Origin: Actinophytocola sp.
GTDB lineage: Bacteria; Actinomycetota; Actinomycetes; Mycobacteriales; Pseudonocardiaceae
Length of the DNA: 41,789 nt
NCBI RefSeq assembly: GCF_009379765.1
Contig: NZ_WHTD01000063.1
Span: 1 to 41,789 of the forward strand
Direction: 5' to 3'
Under the pieces are notes generated by a model that made no database searches, was not told where the DNA came from, and saw only the letters and a list, made by a program, of their open reading frames with translations. Shown in pieces: positions 24,670-31,792 of the stretch (position 1 is the first letter of the stretch; each line of letters opens with the position of its first letter). The translations under genes were made by a program, and so were the position numbers.

Positions 24670-25355
24670 TCGCCGGGTTCCTGGTCGACGTAGGTGAGCC
24701 CCTTGCGGGCGAGCCGGCCCCGCATATCGTTCGCGTCGAGGCTGAGCTCGCCGGCCTCGTAGCGGGCGCGGGCGCCGGCCTCCTTCTCCGCACGGGCCCG
24801 CGAGGCGGCGAGGACGTCCTCGGCCGCCGGGCGCGCGACGACGACGACACCGTCGTCGTCGGCCACGACCACGTCGCCCGGCCGCACCAGCGCGCCCGCG
24901 CACACCAGCGGCAGGTTCACGTCGCCGAGGGTCTCCTTGACCGTGCCGGTGGCCGACACCGCCCGCGACCACACCGGGAAACCCATCCGGGTGAGCTCGG
25001 CGATGTCGCGGCAGCCGGCGTCGATCACCAGCCCCCGCACGCCCCGCGCCCGGAGCGCGGTGGCGAGCAGCTCGCCGAAGTAGCCAGCGTCCGACGGCGA
25101 CGTCGGCGCGACGACGAGGATGTCGCCGTCCCGGCACTGCTCGACCGCGACGTGGAGCATCCAGTTGTCCCCCGGCGGGACGCTGACGGTGACCGCGGTC
25201 CCGCTGACGTGCGCGCCGGGGAAGATGGGTCGCAGCCGCGCGGCGAGGAGCCCGGTCCGGCCCTGCGCCTCGTGGATCGTCGCCACCCCGAGGCCGCCCA
25301 GCGCGTCTACAGTGGACCTGTCGGCACGCGCGATGTGCCGTACCACGACGCTCAT
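24666..25355 (-). CDS. ligK: CHA aldolase-like protein (LigK/GalC, RraA fold)
   Basis: A 229-residue member of the RraA-like class II pyruvate aldolase family. Key features are [11 protein letters not shown] near residue 27, [17 protein letters not shown] near 51, [20 protein letters not shown] near 91, the GCRD motif near 113, and [16 protein letters not shown] near 157. In lignin-type pathways such enzymes cleave 4-carboxy-4-hydroxy-2-oxoadipate to pyruvate and oxaloacetate. ATG 25355 has GAGGGGG upstream. It sits between the alcohol dehydrogenase (88-bp gap without a gene) and the LigJ-like gene in one operon. Confidence 0.82.
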   Translation of the reverse strand: MSVVVRHIARADRSTVDALGGLGVATIHEAQGRTGLLAARLRPIFPGAHVSGTAVTVSVPPGDNWMLHVAVEQCRDGDILVVAPTSPSDAGYFGELLATALRARGVRGLVIDAGCRDIAELTRMGFPVWSRAVSATGTVKETLGDVNLPLVCAGALVRPGDVVVADDDGVVVVARPAAEDVLAASRARAEKEAGARARYEAGELSLDANDMRGRLARKGLTYVDQEPGE

Positions 25356-25443
25356 GATGCCCCCTCGCAGGCTCGGTCGAGCCGCTCGCGGTCGCCCTGT
25401 GACACTTGTTCGCTCTGTATCCATGATTCGCTCGCAAGCTCGC

Positions 25444-26547
25444 TCATGGCAGCACCGAGACGTGGATGGCACCCTCGTCGCCGGAGCCTGCGACCGTCCT
25501 GATGGCACGGTCCACGTCGGACAGGCCGAAGGTGTGCGTGGTCAGCCGTTCCAGCGGGAACCGGCCGGCGGCCAGCTGGGCGAGGGCGAGCTCGACGGCG
25601 CGGTGGCTGTGCCCGCGGGCGCTGCGGATCGTGATGGCCTTCTCGGTCACCTTCTTCATCGGGAAGTCCGGGAACGCGGCCAGCTCACCCTGGATGACGA
25701 TCGTGCCGGCCCGGCGCTTGAGCGCGTCGATGCCGAGCAGGACCGGTGCCGTGCCGGCGCCCGCGGTGCAGTCGAGGACGACGTCGACGCCCTTGCCGCC
25801 GGTGATCTCCCGGACCCGGGTCAGCGGGTCCTCCACCGCGATGTCGACGACGTGGTCGGCGCCGAGGGCCTTGGCCAGCTCCAGGCGCGCCGCGTCCCTG
25901 GTCGTGCCGGTCACGATGATCTGCGACGCGCCGGCCTGCTTGCACGCCACCGTCTGCGCGAGGCCCTGCTGGCCCGGCCCCTGGATCAGCACGGTCGAGT
26001 CGTAGCCGACACCCGCGTCGAACAGGGCCCACTCGATGCCGTTGGACATCGGCGTGACGATCCCCGCGAGCTCGGCCGACACCCCGGCCGGCACCTTGTG
26101 CACCACCGCGTTCCACGGCAGGTACAGATGACTCGCGAACCCACCCCACAGGTGGTATGGGTTCTCCGCGGAGGTGTAGCCGTAGCGGCGGGCGTCCGGG
26201 TTGGTGCGCCAGTCGGTCCACTCGCAGTGCTGGTACTGGCCGAGGTGACACCACTCGCAGCGCCGGCACGGGACGTAGTGCTGGACGAACACCCGGTCGC
26301 CCTCGGCGAAGCCCTGGCGCTCGCGGAACGTGCGGCCCGCCTTCGCGATCACGCCGACGTTCTCGTGCCCCATGATCACCGGATCCTGGATGACCGGCTT
26401 GGCGTACATCTTGACGTCGGTGCCGCAGATGCCGGCCACCTCGACCCGCAGCAGCGCGCCGTCCTCGGGGATGTCCGGCATCGGGTACTCGCGGAACTCG
26501 GTCGTGCTGGCGGCGGTGCGCACGGCCGCAAGAACCGTCTCAGTCAT
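25444..26547 (-). CDS. Zinc-dependent alcohol dehydrogenase (MDR family)
   Basis: A 367-residue medium-chain dehydrogenase. Catalytic zinc residues are visible in [10 protein letters not shown] and GHENVGV, and the structural-zinc Cys set in [15 protein letters not shown]. The Rossmann loop is [10 protein letters not shown]. It is probably an NAD(P)-linked dehydrogenase for a hydroxylated pathway intermediate, for example a diol or alcohol. ATG 26547 faces the divergent decarboxylase-like gene with only 24 bp between the two start codons. It heads the operon with the LigK-, LigJ- and decarboxylase-like genes. Confidence 0.88.
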   Translation of the reverse strand: MTETVLAAVRTAASTTEFREYPMPDIPEDGALLRVEVAGICGTDVKMYAKPVIQDPVIMGHENVGVIAKAGRTFRERQGFAEGDRVFVQHYVPCRRCEWCHLGQYQHCEWTDWRTNPDARRYGYTSAENPYHLWGGFASHLYLPWNAVVHKVPAGVSAELAGIVTPMSNGIEWALFDAGVGYDSTVLIQGPGQQGLAQTVACKQAGASQIIVTGTTRDAARLELAKALGADHVVDIAVEDPLTRVREITGGKGVDVVLDCTAGAGTAPVLLGIDALKRRAGTIVIQGELAAFPDFPMKKVTEKAITIRSARGHSHRAVELALAQLAAGRFPLERLTTHTFGLSDVDRAIRTVAGSGDEGAIHVSVLP

Positions 26548-26548
26548 G

Positions 26549-26570
26549 GTCTGATGGTATAACATTTAGC
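26549..26570. promoter_or_regulatory. GGTAT element and extended -10 in a 24-bp divergent gap
   Basis: The gap between the ADH and decarboxylase-like start codons holds GATGGTATAACATTTAGC. TGGTATAAC fits an extended -10 (TGnTATAAT), and its spacing would put transcription start at or next to the A of ATG 26572, so that gene may be leaderless. The 22-bp block is 18/22 identical to the one at 31637-31658. Confidence 0.55.
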
Positions 26571-26571
26571 T

Positions 26572-27486
26572 ATGCGGGCTCTTCGAACTGTGACGCGGAC
26601 CCAGGGCAACAACCTGGCCCTCAAGGACGGCGCCGTCACGCCGCGGGGGTTCGCGTTCGACTTCGAGGAGGTGCCGGTCCTCGTCGACGCGTTCCGCCGG
26701 ATGGTGCGCACGCTCGAGTTCGACGTCACCGAGATGGCGTTCACCACGTACCTGTGCGCGAAGGCGCACGGCAAGGCGATCACCGCGCTGCCGGTCTTCC
26801 TGGTGCGCGGCTTCCACCACGGCGCGATCGTCCACAACGGAGCGTCGGCGGTGTCCGGCCTGGAGGGCCGCCAGGTGGGGGTCAACCGCGGCTACACGGT
26901 CACGACGGGCGTGTGGGTGCGGGGAATCCTGCAGGACTACTACGGCGTGGACCTCGACAAGGTGACCTGGGTGCTGTCCGGCGACGAGCACGTGGCCGAG
27001 TACCGGCCGCCGGCGAACGTGGTGCGGATGGTGCGCGGCGGCGACCTGGCGACGATGGTGGCGGCGGGTGAGCTGGCCGCGGCCATCGGGGTGAGCGGCC
27101 CGGTCCCGCTGATCCCCGACGCGCGCGAGGCCGGTTTCGCGGCGCTGCGCCAGGACGGGCTGTACCCGATCAACCATCTGGTGGTCGTGCGCGACGAGCT
27201 GCTGGCGCGACACCCCGGCCTGGCCGGGGCAGTGTTCGAGGCGTTCGCCGAGGCGAAGCGGCGCTACGTCGCGCGCCTCGGTTCGATCGAGGACCCGACG
27301 CCGGCCGACCTGATGTACCGGCGGGTCGGCGAGATCACCGGCGCCGACCCGCTGCCCTACGGCGTCGCGCCGAACCGGGCGATGATCGACCTGCTGATCG
27401 ACCACGCGGTGCGGCAGCGGATCCTCGACCGCAGGCCGGCCGTCGAGGACCTGTTCGCCCCGGACACGCTCGACCTGACCGCCTGA
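26572..27486 (+). CDS. 4,5-dihydroxyphthalate decarboxylase-like protein 2
   Basis: A 304-residue paralogue of the protein at 22682-23674. Shared landmarks are GVWVRGILQDYYGV (near 113), LYPINHLVVVRDELL (near 198), and the C-terminal AVEDLFAPDT compared with EELFAPES in copy 1. The N-terminus is shorter: it begins RALRTVTRTQGN where copy 1 has the LACGDYD strand. There is no RBS; ATG 26572 probably starts a leaderless transcript. With two divergent copies, one may decarboxylate and the other bind, or they may act on different isomers; both are inference. The rpiB remnant follows 12 bp after its stop. Confidence 0.75.
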   Translation: MRALRTVTRTQGNNLALKDGAVTPRGFAFDFEEVPVLVDAFRRMVRTLEFDVTEMAFTTYLCAKAHGKAITALPVFLVRGFHHGAIVHNGASAVSGLEGRQVGVNRGYTVTTGVWVRGILQDYYGVDLDKVTWVLSGDEHVAEYRPPANVVRMVRGGDLATMVAAGELAAAIGVSGPVPLIPDAREAGFAALRQDGLYPINHLVVVRDELLARHPGLAGAVFEAFAEAKRRYVARLGSIEDPTPADLMYRRVGEITGADPLPYGVAPNRAMIDLLIDHAVRQRILDRRPAVEDLFAPDTLDLTA

Positions 27487-27498
27487 GGACGGACCACC

Positions 27499-27947
27499 AT
27501 GCGCATCGCGATCGCGGCCGACCACAACGGCGTGCCGATGAAGAAGCTGCTCGTCGACCGGCTCGCCGCCGCCGGCCACGAGGTCGCCGACCACGGCACC
27601 GACGGCGACGGGGTGGTCGACTACCCGCCGCTGTGCGCCTAGGTCTGCGGCCAGGTCGTCGACGGCGCCGCGGACCGGGCCATCGTGATCGGCGGCACCG
27701 GCGGCGGCGAGGCCATCGCGTGCAACAAGATCCGCGGCATCCGCGCGGGCCTGGGCCACTCGGTGTTCCTGGCGGAGATCTCCGCCGCGCACAACAAGAC
27801 CAACGTCCTCGTCCTCGGCGCGAAGGTGATCACCGACGACGACGCCGTGGCGATCACCGAGACCTGGCTGAGGACCCCCTTCAAGGGCGAGCGGCACCAG
27901 CGGCGCCTGGACAGATCGCGGCCATGGAACGCGGCGAGCGGATCTAG
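27499..27947 (+). pseudogene. rpiB: RpiB-type sugar-phosphate isomerase, two lesions
   Basis: The reading starts MRIAIAADHNGVPMKK and encodes a Mycobacterium-type RpiB, with GGTGGGE where Glu replaces the E. coli Cys. Codon 48 is TAG at 27640-27642, where a CAG would restore PPLCAQVCGQ. A 1-bp loss near 27,910 then shifts the frame: the family-like ending QIAAMERGERI is found in another frame and ends at TAG 27945-27947. Both changes would prevent a normal product. RpiB interconverts ribose- and ribulose-5-phosphate; a role in this catabolic cluster is unclear. Sequencing error is an alternative for either lesion. Confidence 0.75.
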
Positions 27948-28111
27948 TGCCACGTCCAGGAGGAGTCGGCACGTTTCTCCGCGGCCCAGTCGCCCGCTGG
28001 CCGCGTTGTCGCAACGGCCGAGTACGCCCAGTACGAGGCCATTGCTCCGCCTTGCCAGCGAACGACTGGATCCACGGATAAACGCCCCACTCCCCCTGGA
28101 CGCGGCACTAG
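27944..28111. mobile_element. 168-bp fold-back MITE flanked by CTAG
   Basis: The first and last 23 bp are inverted copies with 21/23 identity, beginning CTAGTGCC and running through CGTCCAGG to GGAGT. Similarity continues inward (CGTTTnTCCGnGG, CCAGTCGnnCGCTGGC) to a centre at about 28,028, so nearly the whole element folds back. CTAG at both tips is probably the target duplication. Removing the element and one CTAG would leave two convergent genes whose TAG stop codons share that CTAG. It carries no transposase. It can also act as a bidirectional terminator. Confidence 0.75.
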
Positions 28112-28962
28112 CTCCAGGTCCCGTCGAGGAACTCGAGGATCCGCTTCGGCGCGGTGCCGGCGGTCTGCTCGGCGACGGGCACGTCCCAGTAGTCGGCGCG
28201 GGGCAGGCACTCCCGCAGGTACCGGGCCGCGGACGGCGCGTGCGAGGCGTCCGCGCCGGGGACGACCAGGGCGGGGACGTCGAGGAGCATCAGGTCCTCC
28301 GGCGCGGGCCCCGGCACGGTGTCCCGGTCGAACAGCAGCCGGGTCATGCCGGTCACGACCACGGCGTACCGGTCGGCGTCGCGGCGCGCGTAGTCCTCGG
28401 CGAACGCGGCGTCGTGCCGGATGACCGTCACCCACGGTCCGACCCTGGGGTCCTCGGTGAAGCTCGCGGTACCGCCCCTGGCCAGCTCGACGACCGCGGC
28501 GAGACCGTGCTCGGCGACGTAGGCCAGGTGCCGGCCGAGCCGGGCGTGCTGGGTCATGCGGTAGCGGGGCCCGCCCGCGGGGGAGTACAGCACCATGCTC
28601 GCCACCCGCTCGGGGTGCGCCACCGCCAGCGTCGTGACGATCGAGCAGCCGACGCAACCACCCATGAGGTGCGCCCGCTCGATGCCCAGGTGATCGAGCA
28701 GACCCGTGCCCTGCGTCGCGTACGACGCCCAGCCGACCCGCTCGACGCGACCGCCCGACTGCCCCGTCTCGCGCTTGTCGAACGTGACGCACGTGTACCG
28801 GGCGGTGAGGTGGTCGAGCAGGCCGAGGCGGCGGTAGATGCCCTGCGTCCGCCAGGTCTCCAGGGACGCGGTGAAGCCGCCCGGCGAGAACATCAGCAGC
28901 GGTGGCCCGTCGCCGGTCACCTCGTAGCGGGTCGCGATCCCGTCGACCGTGGTGGTGGGCAC
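28108..28962 (-). CDS. Alpha/beta hydrolase-fold protein with Cys nucleophile
   Basis: A 284-residue alpha/beta-fold protein. PLLMFSPGGFTASLETW (near 21), TFDKRETGQSGG (near 60) and the elbow MGGCVGCSIV place Cys103 at the nucleophile position. LLDVPALVVPGADASHA is the usual acid strand. The expected C-terminal His is not obvious: where GHxxP-type sequence is normal it reads YWDVPVAEQTAG. Catalysis may therefore differ from ordinary esterases. GTG 28962 starts 3 nt after the PanB-like stop. It is the last gene of the Rieske operon; its TAG stop lies within the CTAG tip of the MITE. Confidence 0.75.
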   Translation of the reverse strand: MPTTTVDGIATRYEVTGDGPPLLMFSPGGFTASLETWRTQGIYRRLGLLDHLTARYTCVTFDKRETGQSGGRVERVGWASYATQGTGLLDHLGIERAHLMGGCVGCSIVTTLAVAHPERVASMVLYSPAGGPRYRMTQHARLGRHLAYVAEHGLAAVVELARGGTASFTEDPRVGPWVTVIRHDAAFAEDYARRDADRYAVVVTGMTRLLFDRDTVPGPAPEDLMLLDVPALVVPGADASHAPSAARYLRECLPRADYWDVPVAEQTAGTAPKRILEFLDGTWS

Positions 28963-28965
28963 CGG

Positions 28966-29772
28966 TCAGCGGCCCTTGACCTGGCGGCCGGCGCGCACGT
29001 CCGACGCGTAGGCGGTGATCGCGTCGTAGCTGATCCGGGCCACGTTGGCGTAGGTGTCGGGCGGGTCGTCCAGCCCCGACGCGGCGTAGCCGATGGCCGC
29101 GTTGGCCATCCGCATCCTGCCGTCGAGCCACGGGCCGCCGCCGAAGCCGCCGACGACCGGGATCGACACGGCCCGCGCCACCTCGGCGCCCACGACCGGC
29201 CCGGAGTTGGTGAAGTTGAGCAGCGACGCGCCGGCCGCCTCCAGCCGCTTCGCCTCGGCGACGAGCTCGTCGGTCAGCTCCACCGGCACCGTGGCGTTCG
29301 CGGCGCCCGGGTACGCCACGCCGTAGCGCAGCGCGGTCTGCGGCGTGATCCCGAACTGGGCGAACACCGGAATGCCCGCGCGGTGGACCGCGGTGACCGC
29401 GTCGAGGTGGTCGGCCGCGCCGTCGAGCTTCACGAGGTCGACGCCGGCCTCCTTGACGAGCCGGATGGCCGCGCGCACCGCGCTGTCCGGACCTTCCTGC
29501 AACGGGCCGAACGGGAAGTCGCAGCTGACCAGCGCCCGGGTGACCCCGCGGCGAACCGCCTGGGCGACGAGGACCATCGCGTCCATCGTGATCTCGAGCG
29601 GGTTCGCCTGGCCCCACAGGTTGACCCCGACCGTGTCGCCGACCGAGATGATGTCGACGCCGGCCCGGTCGACGATCCGCGCCATCTGGTAGTCCCAGAC
29701 CACCACGCCGACGATCTTGGTGCCGGCCGGCTTCATCGCCTGCACCGCCGGCAGCGTGACCTTCCCGTCCAT
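28966..29772 (-). CDS. PanB-like (ketopantoate hydroxymethyltransferase family) enzyme
   Basis: A 268-residue TIM-barrel protein similar to PanB of the PEP mutase/isocitrate lyase superfamily. The metal-binding region ISVGDTVGVNLWG (near 39) and SCDFPFGPL (near 83) correspond to PanB's GDS and DMPF segments, and LVKLDGAADH (near 115) replaces the usual KLEGG. That Asp-for-Glu change and the neighbours argue against a pantothenate role. An aldol or retro-aldol step on an oxo-acid of the pathway is more likely (inference). ATG 29772 has a GGGGG RBS and follows the unknown gene by 9 bp. Confidence 0.75.
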   Translation of the reverse strand: MDGKVTLPAVQAMKPAGTKIVGVVVWDYQMARIVDRAGVDIISVGDTVGVNLWGQANPLEITMDAMVLVAQAVRRGVTRALVSCDFPFGPLQEGPDSAVRAAIRLVKEAGVDLVKLDGAADHLDAVTAVHRAGIPVFAQFGITPQTALRYGVAYPGAANATVPVELTDELVAEAKRLEAAGASLLNFTNSGPVVGAEVARAVSIPVVGGFGGGPWLDGRMRMANAAIGYAASGLDDPPDTYANVARISYDAITAYASDVRAGRQVKGR

Positions 29773-29781
29773 CGGTGCCCC

Positions 29782-30321
29782 CTAGGCCCGCAGCGCCGTG
29801 AGCACCTCGGACACGTCGTGCTCGTCGTAGGTCACCATGATCACCCGGGCGTGCGGCCGCAGCGCGGACACCGCAGCGCCGGCATGCCCGTCGACGCTGT
29901 ACCCGGGCCCGCCGGCACCGCCGTGCCCGGCCGCGAGCACCAGGCCCGCCGTCATGATCCCGCGCAGCGTGCAGGCGTCCCCGATCGCCGAGGCGGCCTC
30001 GGCGCCGTCGTCGTCGGTGGCCACCATCACCGCGACGTCCGCGCCGGTGAGCACGTCGGACAGCCGGGACTCGGTGCCGTCGGTGCCCACCAGCACGAGG
30101 TCGGCCAGGTGTCCGGCGCCGTTGCCGCGCGGCGGGCGGGCGGTGAAGAACCGCGCGTCGGCCCACTCCTGCTCGGCGACGCGCCGCACCACCGGCGCGG
30201 CCGCGGCGTCGAGTGCCACCACCCGGGTGGCGCGGGCGGGCGCGATCGGTGCGTTGATCCGGAACCGGGCCTCTTTCGCGGTCGCCGCCTTGGCGCAGCT
30301 GTTGAGCAGGATGGGTTTCAT
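29782..30321 (-). CDS. Conserved-looking hypothetical protein in Rieske operon
   Basis: A 179-residue protein that I cannot assign. It begins MKPILLNSCAKAATAKEARF, has VVRRVAEQEWADARFF near 55, LADLVLVGTDGTESRLSD near 80, GADVAVMVATDDDGAEAASA near 99 and GLVLAAGHGGAGGPG near 127. The alternating hydrophobic strands and Gly-rich turns suggest an alpha/beta nucleotide-type fold. It has no signal peptide or membrane helix. It starts 2 nt after the Rieske stop and precedes the PanB-like gene, so it is surely translated as part of this operon and may be a pathway subunit or enzyme. Confidence 0.7.
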   Translation of the reverse strand: MKPILLNSCAKAATAKEARFRINAPIAPARATRVVALDAAAAPVVRRVAEQEWADARFFTARPPRGNGAGHLADLVLVGTDGTESRLSDVLTGADVAVMVATDDDGAEAASAIGDACTLRGIMTAGLVLAAGHGGAGGPGYSVDGHAGAAVSALRPHARVIMVTYDEHDVSEVLTALRA

Positions 30322-30323
30322 CG

Positions 30324-31610
30324 TCACACCGAGTGCTGGGGGACGCCCGGCTTGACCGTGACCGCGTCCCGGCTCGCCTCGAGGAAGGACTCCTCCTTGG
30401 CCAGCAGGACCGCGGCCGACCGGACCCGGTGGTGCGCCGGGTCGACCCCGGGGGGCGTGGTTCCGTCGTCGCGCAGGGCGATCGCGGCCTTCCGCAGCTT
30501 CTGGCGCGCCTTGATGATGCCGCTGTCCGCGGCGACGAGCCGTTCCTTGCTGCGGTCGACGATGGGGCCCAGGCTCTCCTGCAGCGAGGCGTCCTGGATC
30601 GCGATGCCCTTGATGCCCGAGTAGTGCTCGCCGCGCTTCTGCGCCGCCCGGTCCATCAGGTAGTCGTTGTCCTTGTTCTGCACCGGCCGGTAGGTGCCGG
30701 GGATGTTCTCGCTGTGCACCCCGAAGCCGTCCACCATGGCCTGCCGCTCCGTGGGCGTCAGCGCGCGGACCGGGTGGTAGTCGAAGGTGTAGACCCAGCA
30801 GTTCTCGTCGTCGATCGGCACCCAGAAGTGGCCGTGCACCGGGTGGTCGCCGCGCGGGGGGACCAGGGTGAACGCCGGCATGACCCACGGGGTGATCCGC
30901 CAGTAGTAGTTGCCGTTCTCGGCGGTGCGCCGGGCGCCGACGAACAGGCCGCCGTCGGCCTCCGCGACTTCGAAGAACGGCTTGAGGTCGGCCATGTTGT
31001 ACTTGTTGCCCTGGGCGCCCTTGAACAGCGGGTCGTTGTTGAGCGCACCCGAGTGCAGCCAGGACACGTGGCTCGAGTCGATGCCGCCTTCCAGCGCCTG
31101 CAGCCAGTTGCTCTCCTGCCAGCGCTTGGAGGAGTAGGTCTGCTCGGGCGGCACGTGGACGAACTCGAACTGGGGCGGCGGCGGCTGCTTCGCCGGGTCG
31201 CCGAGGTAGGTCCATAAGAGGTCGCCGACCTTGATCAGCGGGTAGGACGTGAGCTTGACGTTGGTGCAGAAGCTGCTGTTCGCGGGCTCGGACGGGACTT
31301 CGACGCACTGGCCGGTGACGTCGTACTTCCAGCCGTGGTAGGCGCACCGCAGGCCGCCCTCCTCGTTGCGCCCGAACCACAGCGACGCGCCGCGGTGCGC
31401 GCAGAACTCGTCGATGAGCCCGTACCGTCCGGCGCTGTCGCGGAAGCCGATGAGCCGTTCGGAGAGGATCTTGACGCGGACCGGTGGACAGTCGTCCTCG
31501 GGCAGTTCCTCGGCGAGGAACGCGGGCACCCAGTACTGCCGGAAGAGTTCCCCCATCGGCGTACCGGGCCCGGTTTGCGTCAAAAACTCGTTGAGCTCTG
31601 GTCTGAGCAT
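30324..31610 (-). CDS. Rieske ring-hydroxylating oxygenase, phthalate 4,5-dioxygenase-like
   Basis: A 428-residue oxygenase subunit resembling Pht3/OphA1-type phthalate 4,5-dioxygenases. The Rieske cluster ligands are Cys70/His72 (FCAHRG) and Cys89/His92 (CAYHGWKYD). The mononuclear iron site has His181 and His186 in GIDSSHVSWLHS, with the bridging Asp178. The N-terminus GPGTPMGELFRQYWVP is characteristic of this alpha-only subgroup. It should hydroxylate an aromatic (or related) acid using electrons from the ferredoxin and reductase at 20907-22735, although those are 8 kb away. ATG 31610 has GGGAGGG upstream, and a GGTAT element lies near its promoter. Confidence 0.9.
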   Translation of the reverse strand: MLRPELNEFLTQTGPGTPMGELFRQYWVPAFLAEELPEDDCPPVRVKILSERLIGFRDSAGRYGLIDEFCAHRGASLWFGRNEEGGLRCAYHGWKYDVTGQCVEVPSEPANSSFCTNVKLTSYPLIKVGDLLWTYLGDPAKQPPPPQFEFVHVPPEQTYSSKRWQESNWLQALEGGIDSSHVSWLHSGALNNDPLFKGAQGNKYNMADLKPFFEVAEADGGLFVGARRTAENGNYYWRITPWVMPAFTLVPPRGDHPVHGHFWVPIDDENCWVYTFDYHPVRALTPTERQAMVDGFGVHSENIPGTYRPVQNKDNDYLMDRAAQKRGEHYSGIKGIAIQDASLQESLGPIVDRSKERLVAADSGIIKARQKLRKAAIALRDDGTTPPGVDPAHHRVRSAAVLLAKEESFLEASRDAVTVKPGVPQHSV

Positions 31611-31636
31611 TCTGGTCCCTCCCGGCCACCCGAAGT

Positions 31637-31658
31637 GCTAACTATCATACCATTAGAC
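31637..31658 (-). promoter_or_regulatory. GGTAT element and extended -10 of the Rieske operon
   Basis: Read on the minus strand, TAATGGTATGATAGTTAGC contains TGGTATGAT, an extended -10, about 30 bp before the Rieske start codon. The outer CTAA...TTAG bases form an inverted repeat around it. It matches the element at 26549-26570 in 18 of 22 positions, so overlapping promoter and operator functions are likely. Confidence 0.55.
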
Positions 31659-31679
31659 ACTACGTGCGCAACGGTCCCG

Positions 31680-31765
31680 AACGCGACAAGACGGCCGCCA
31701 CGCGGACAGCGTCGCCCCGGCGACCCGCGCGTTCCTGGTCGCCGCGCACGAGGCGGGCCGGCCCA
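31680..31765 (+). other. Possible 3' remnant of a lost gene
   Basis: Most of the 182-bp gap 31611-31792 is promoter sequence, but one plus-strand frame ends with ADSVAPATRAFLVAAHEAG and a TGA at 31763-31765, with strong G/C third-position bias. It reads like the C-terminus of a LysR-type regulator. No start or upstream domain remains. This may also be chance. Confidence 0.2.
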
Positions 31766-31792
31766 TACGCTGAGCGCCGTCCGGTCCGGGCG

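Noticed and set aside
27967..28088. Protein-coding remnant of a transposase inside the MITE
   Set aside because: The minus-strand frame ending SSWTWH is short and explained by the fold-back symmetry; no transposase motif is present.
29782..31629. Single open frame running across the unknown gene and the Rieske gene
   Set aside because: The upstream part is out of frame with the clear Rieske motifs; only the part from ATG 30321 is plausible.
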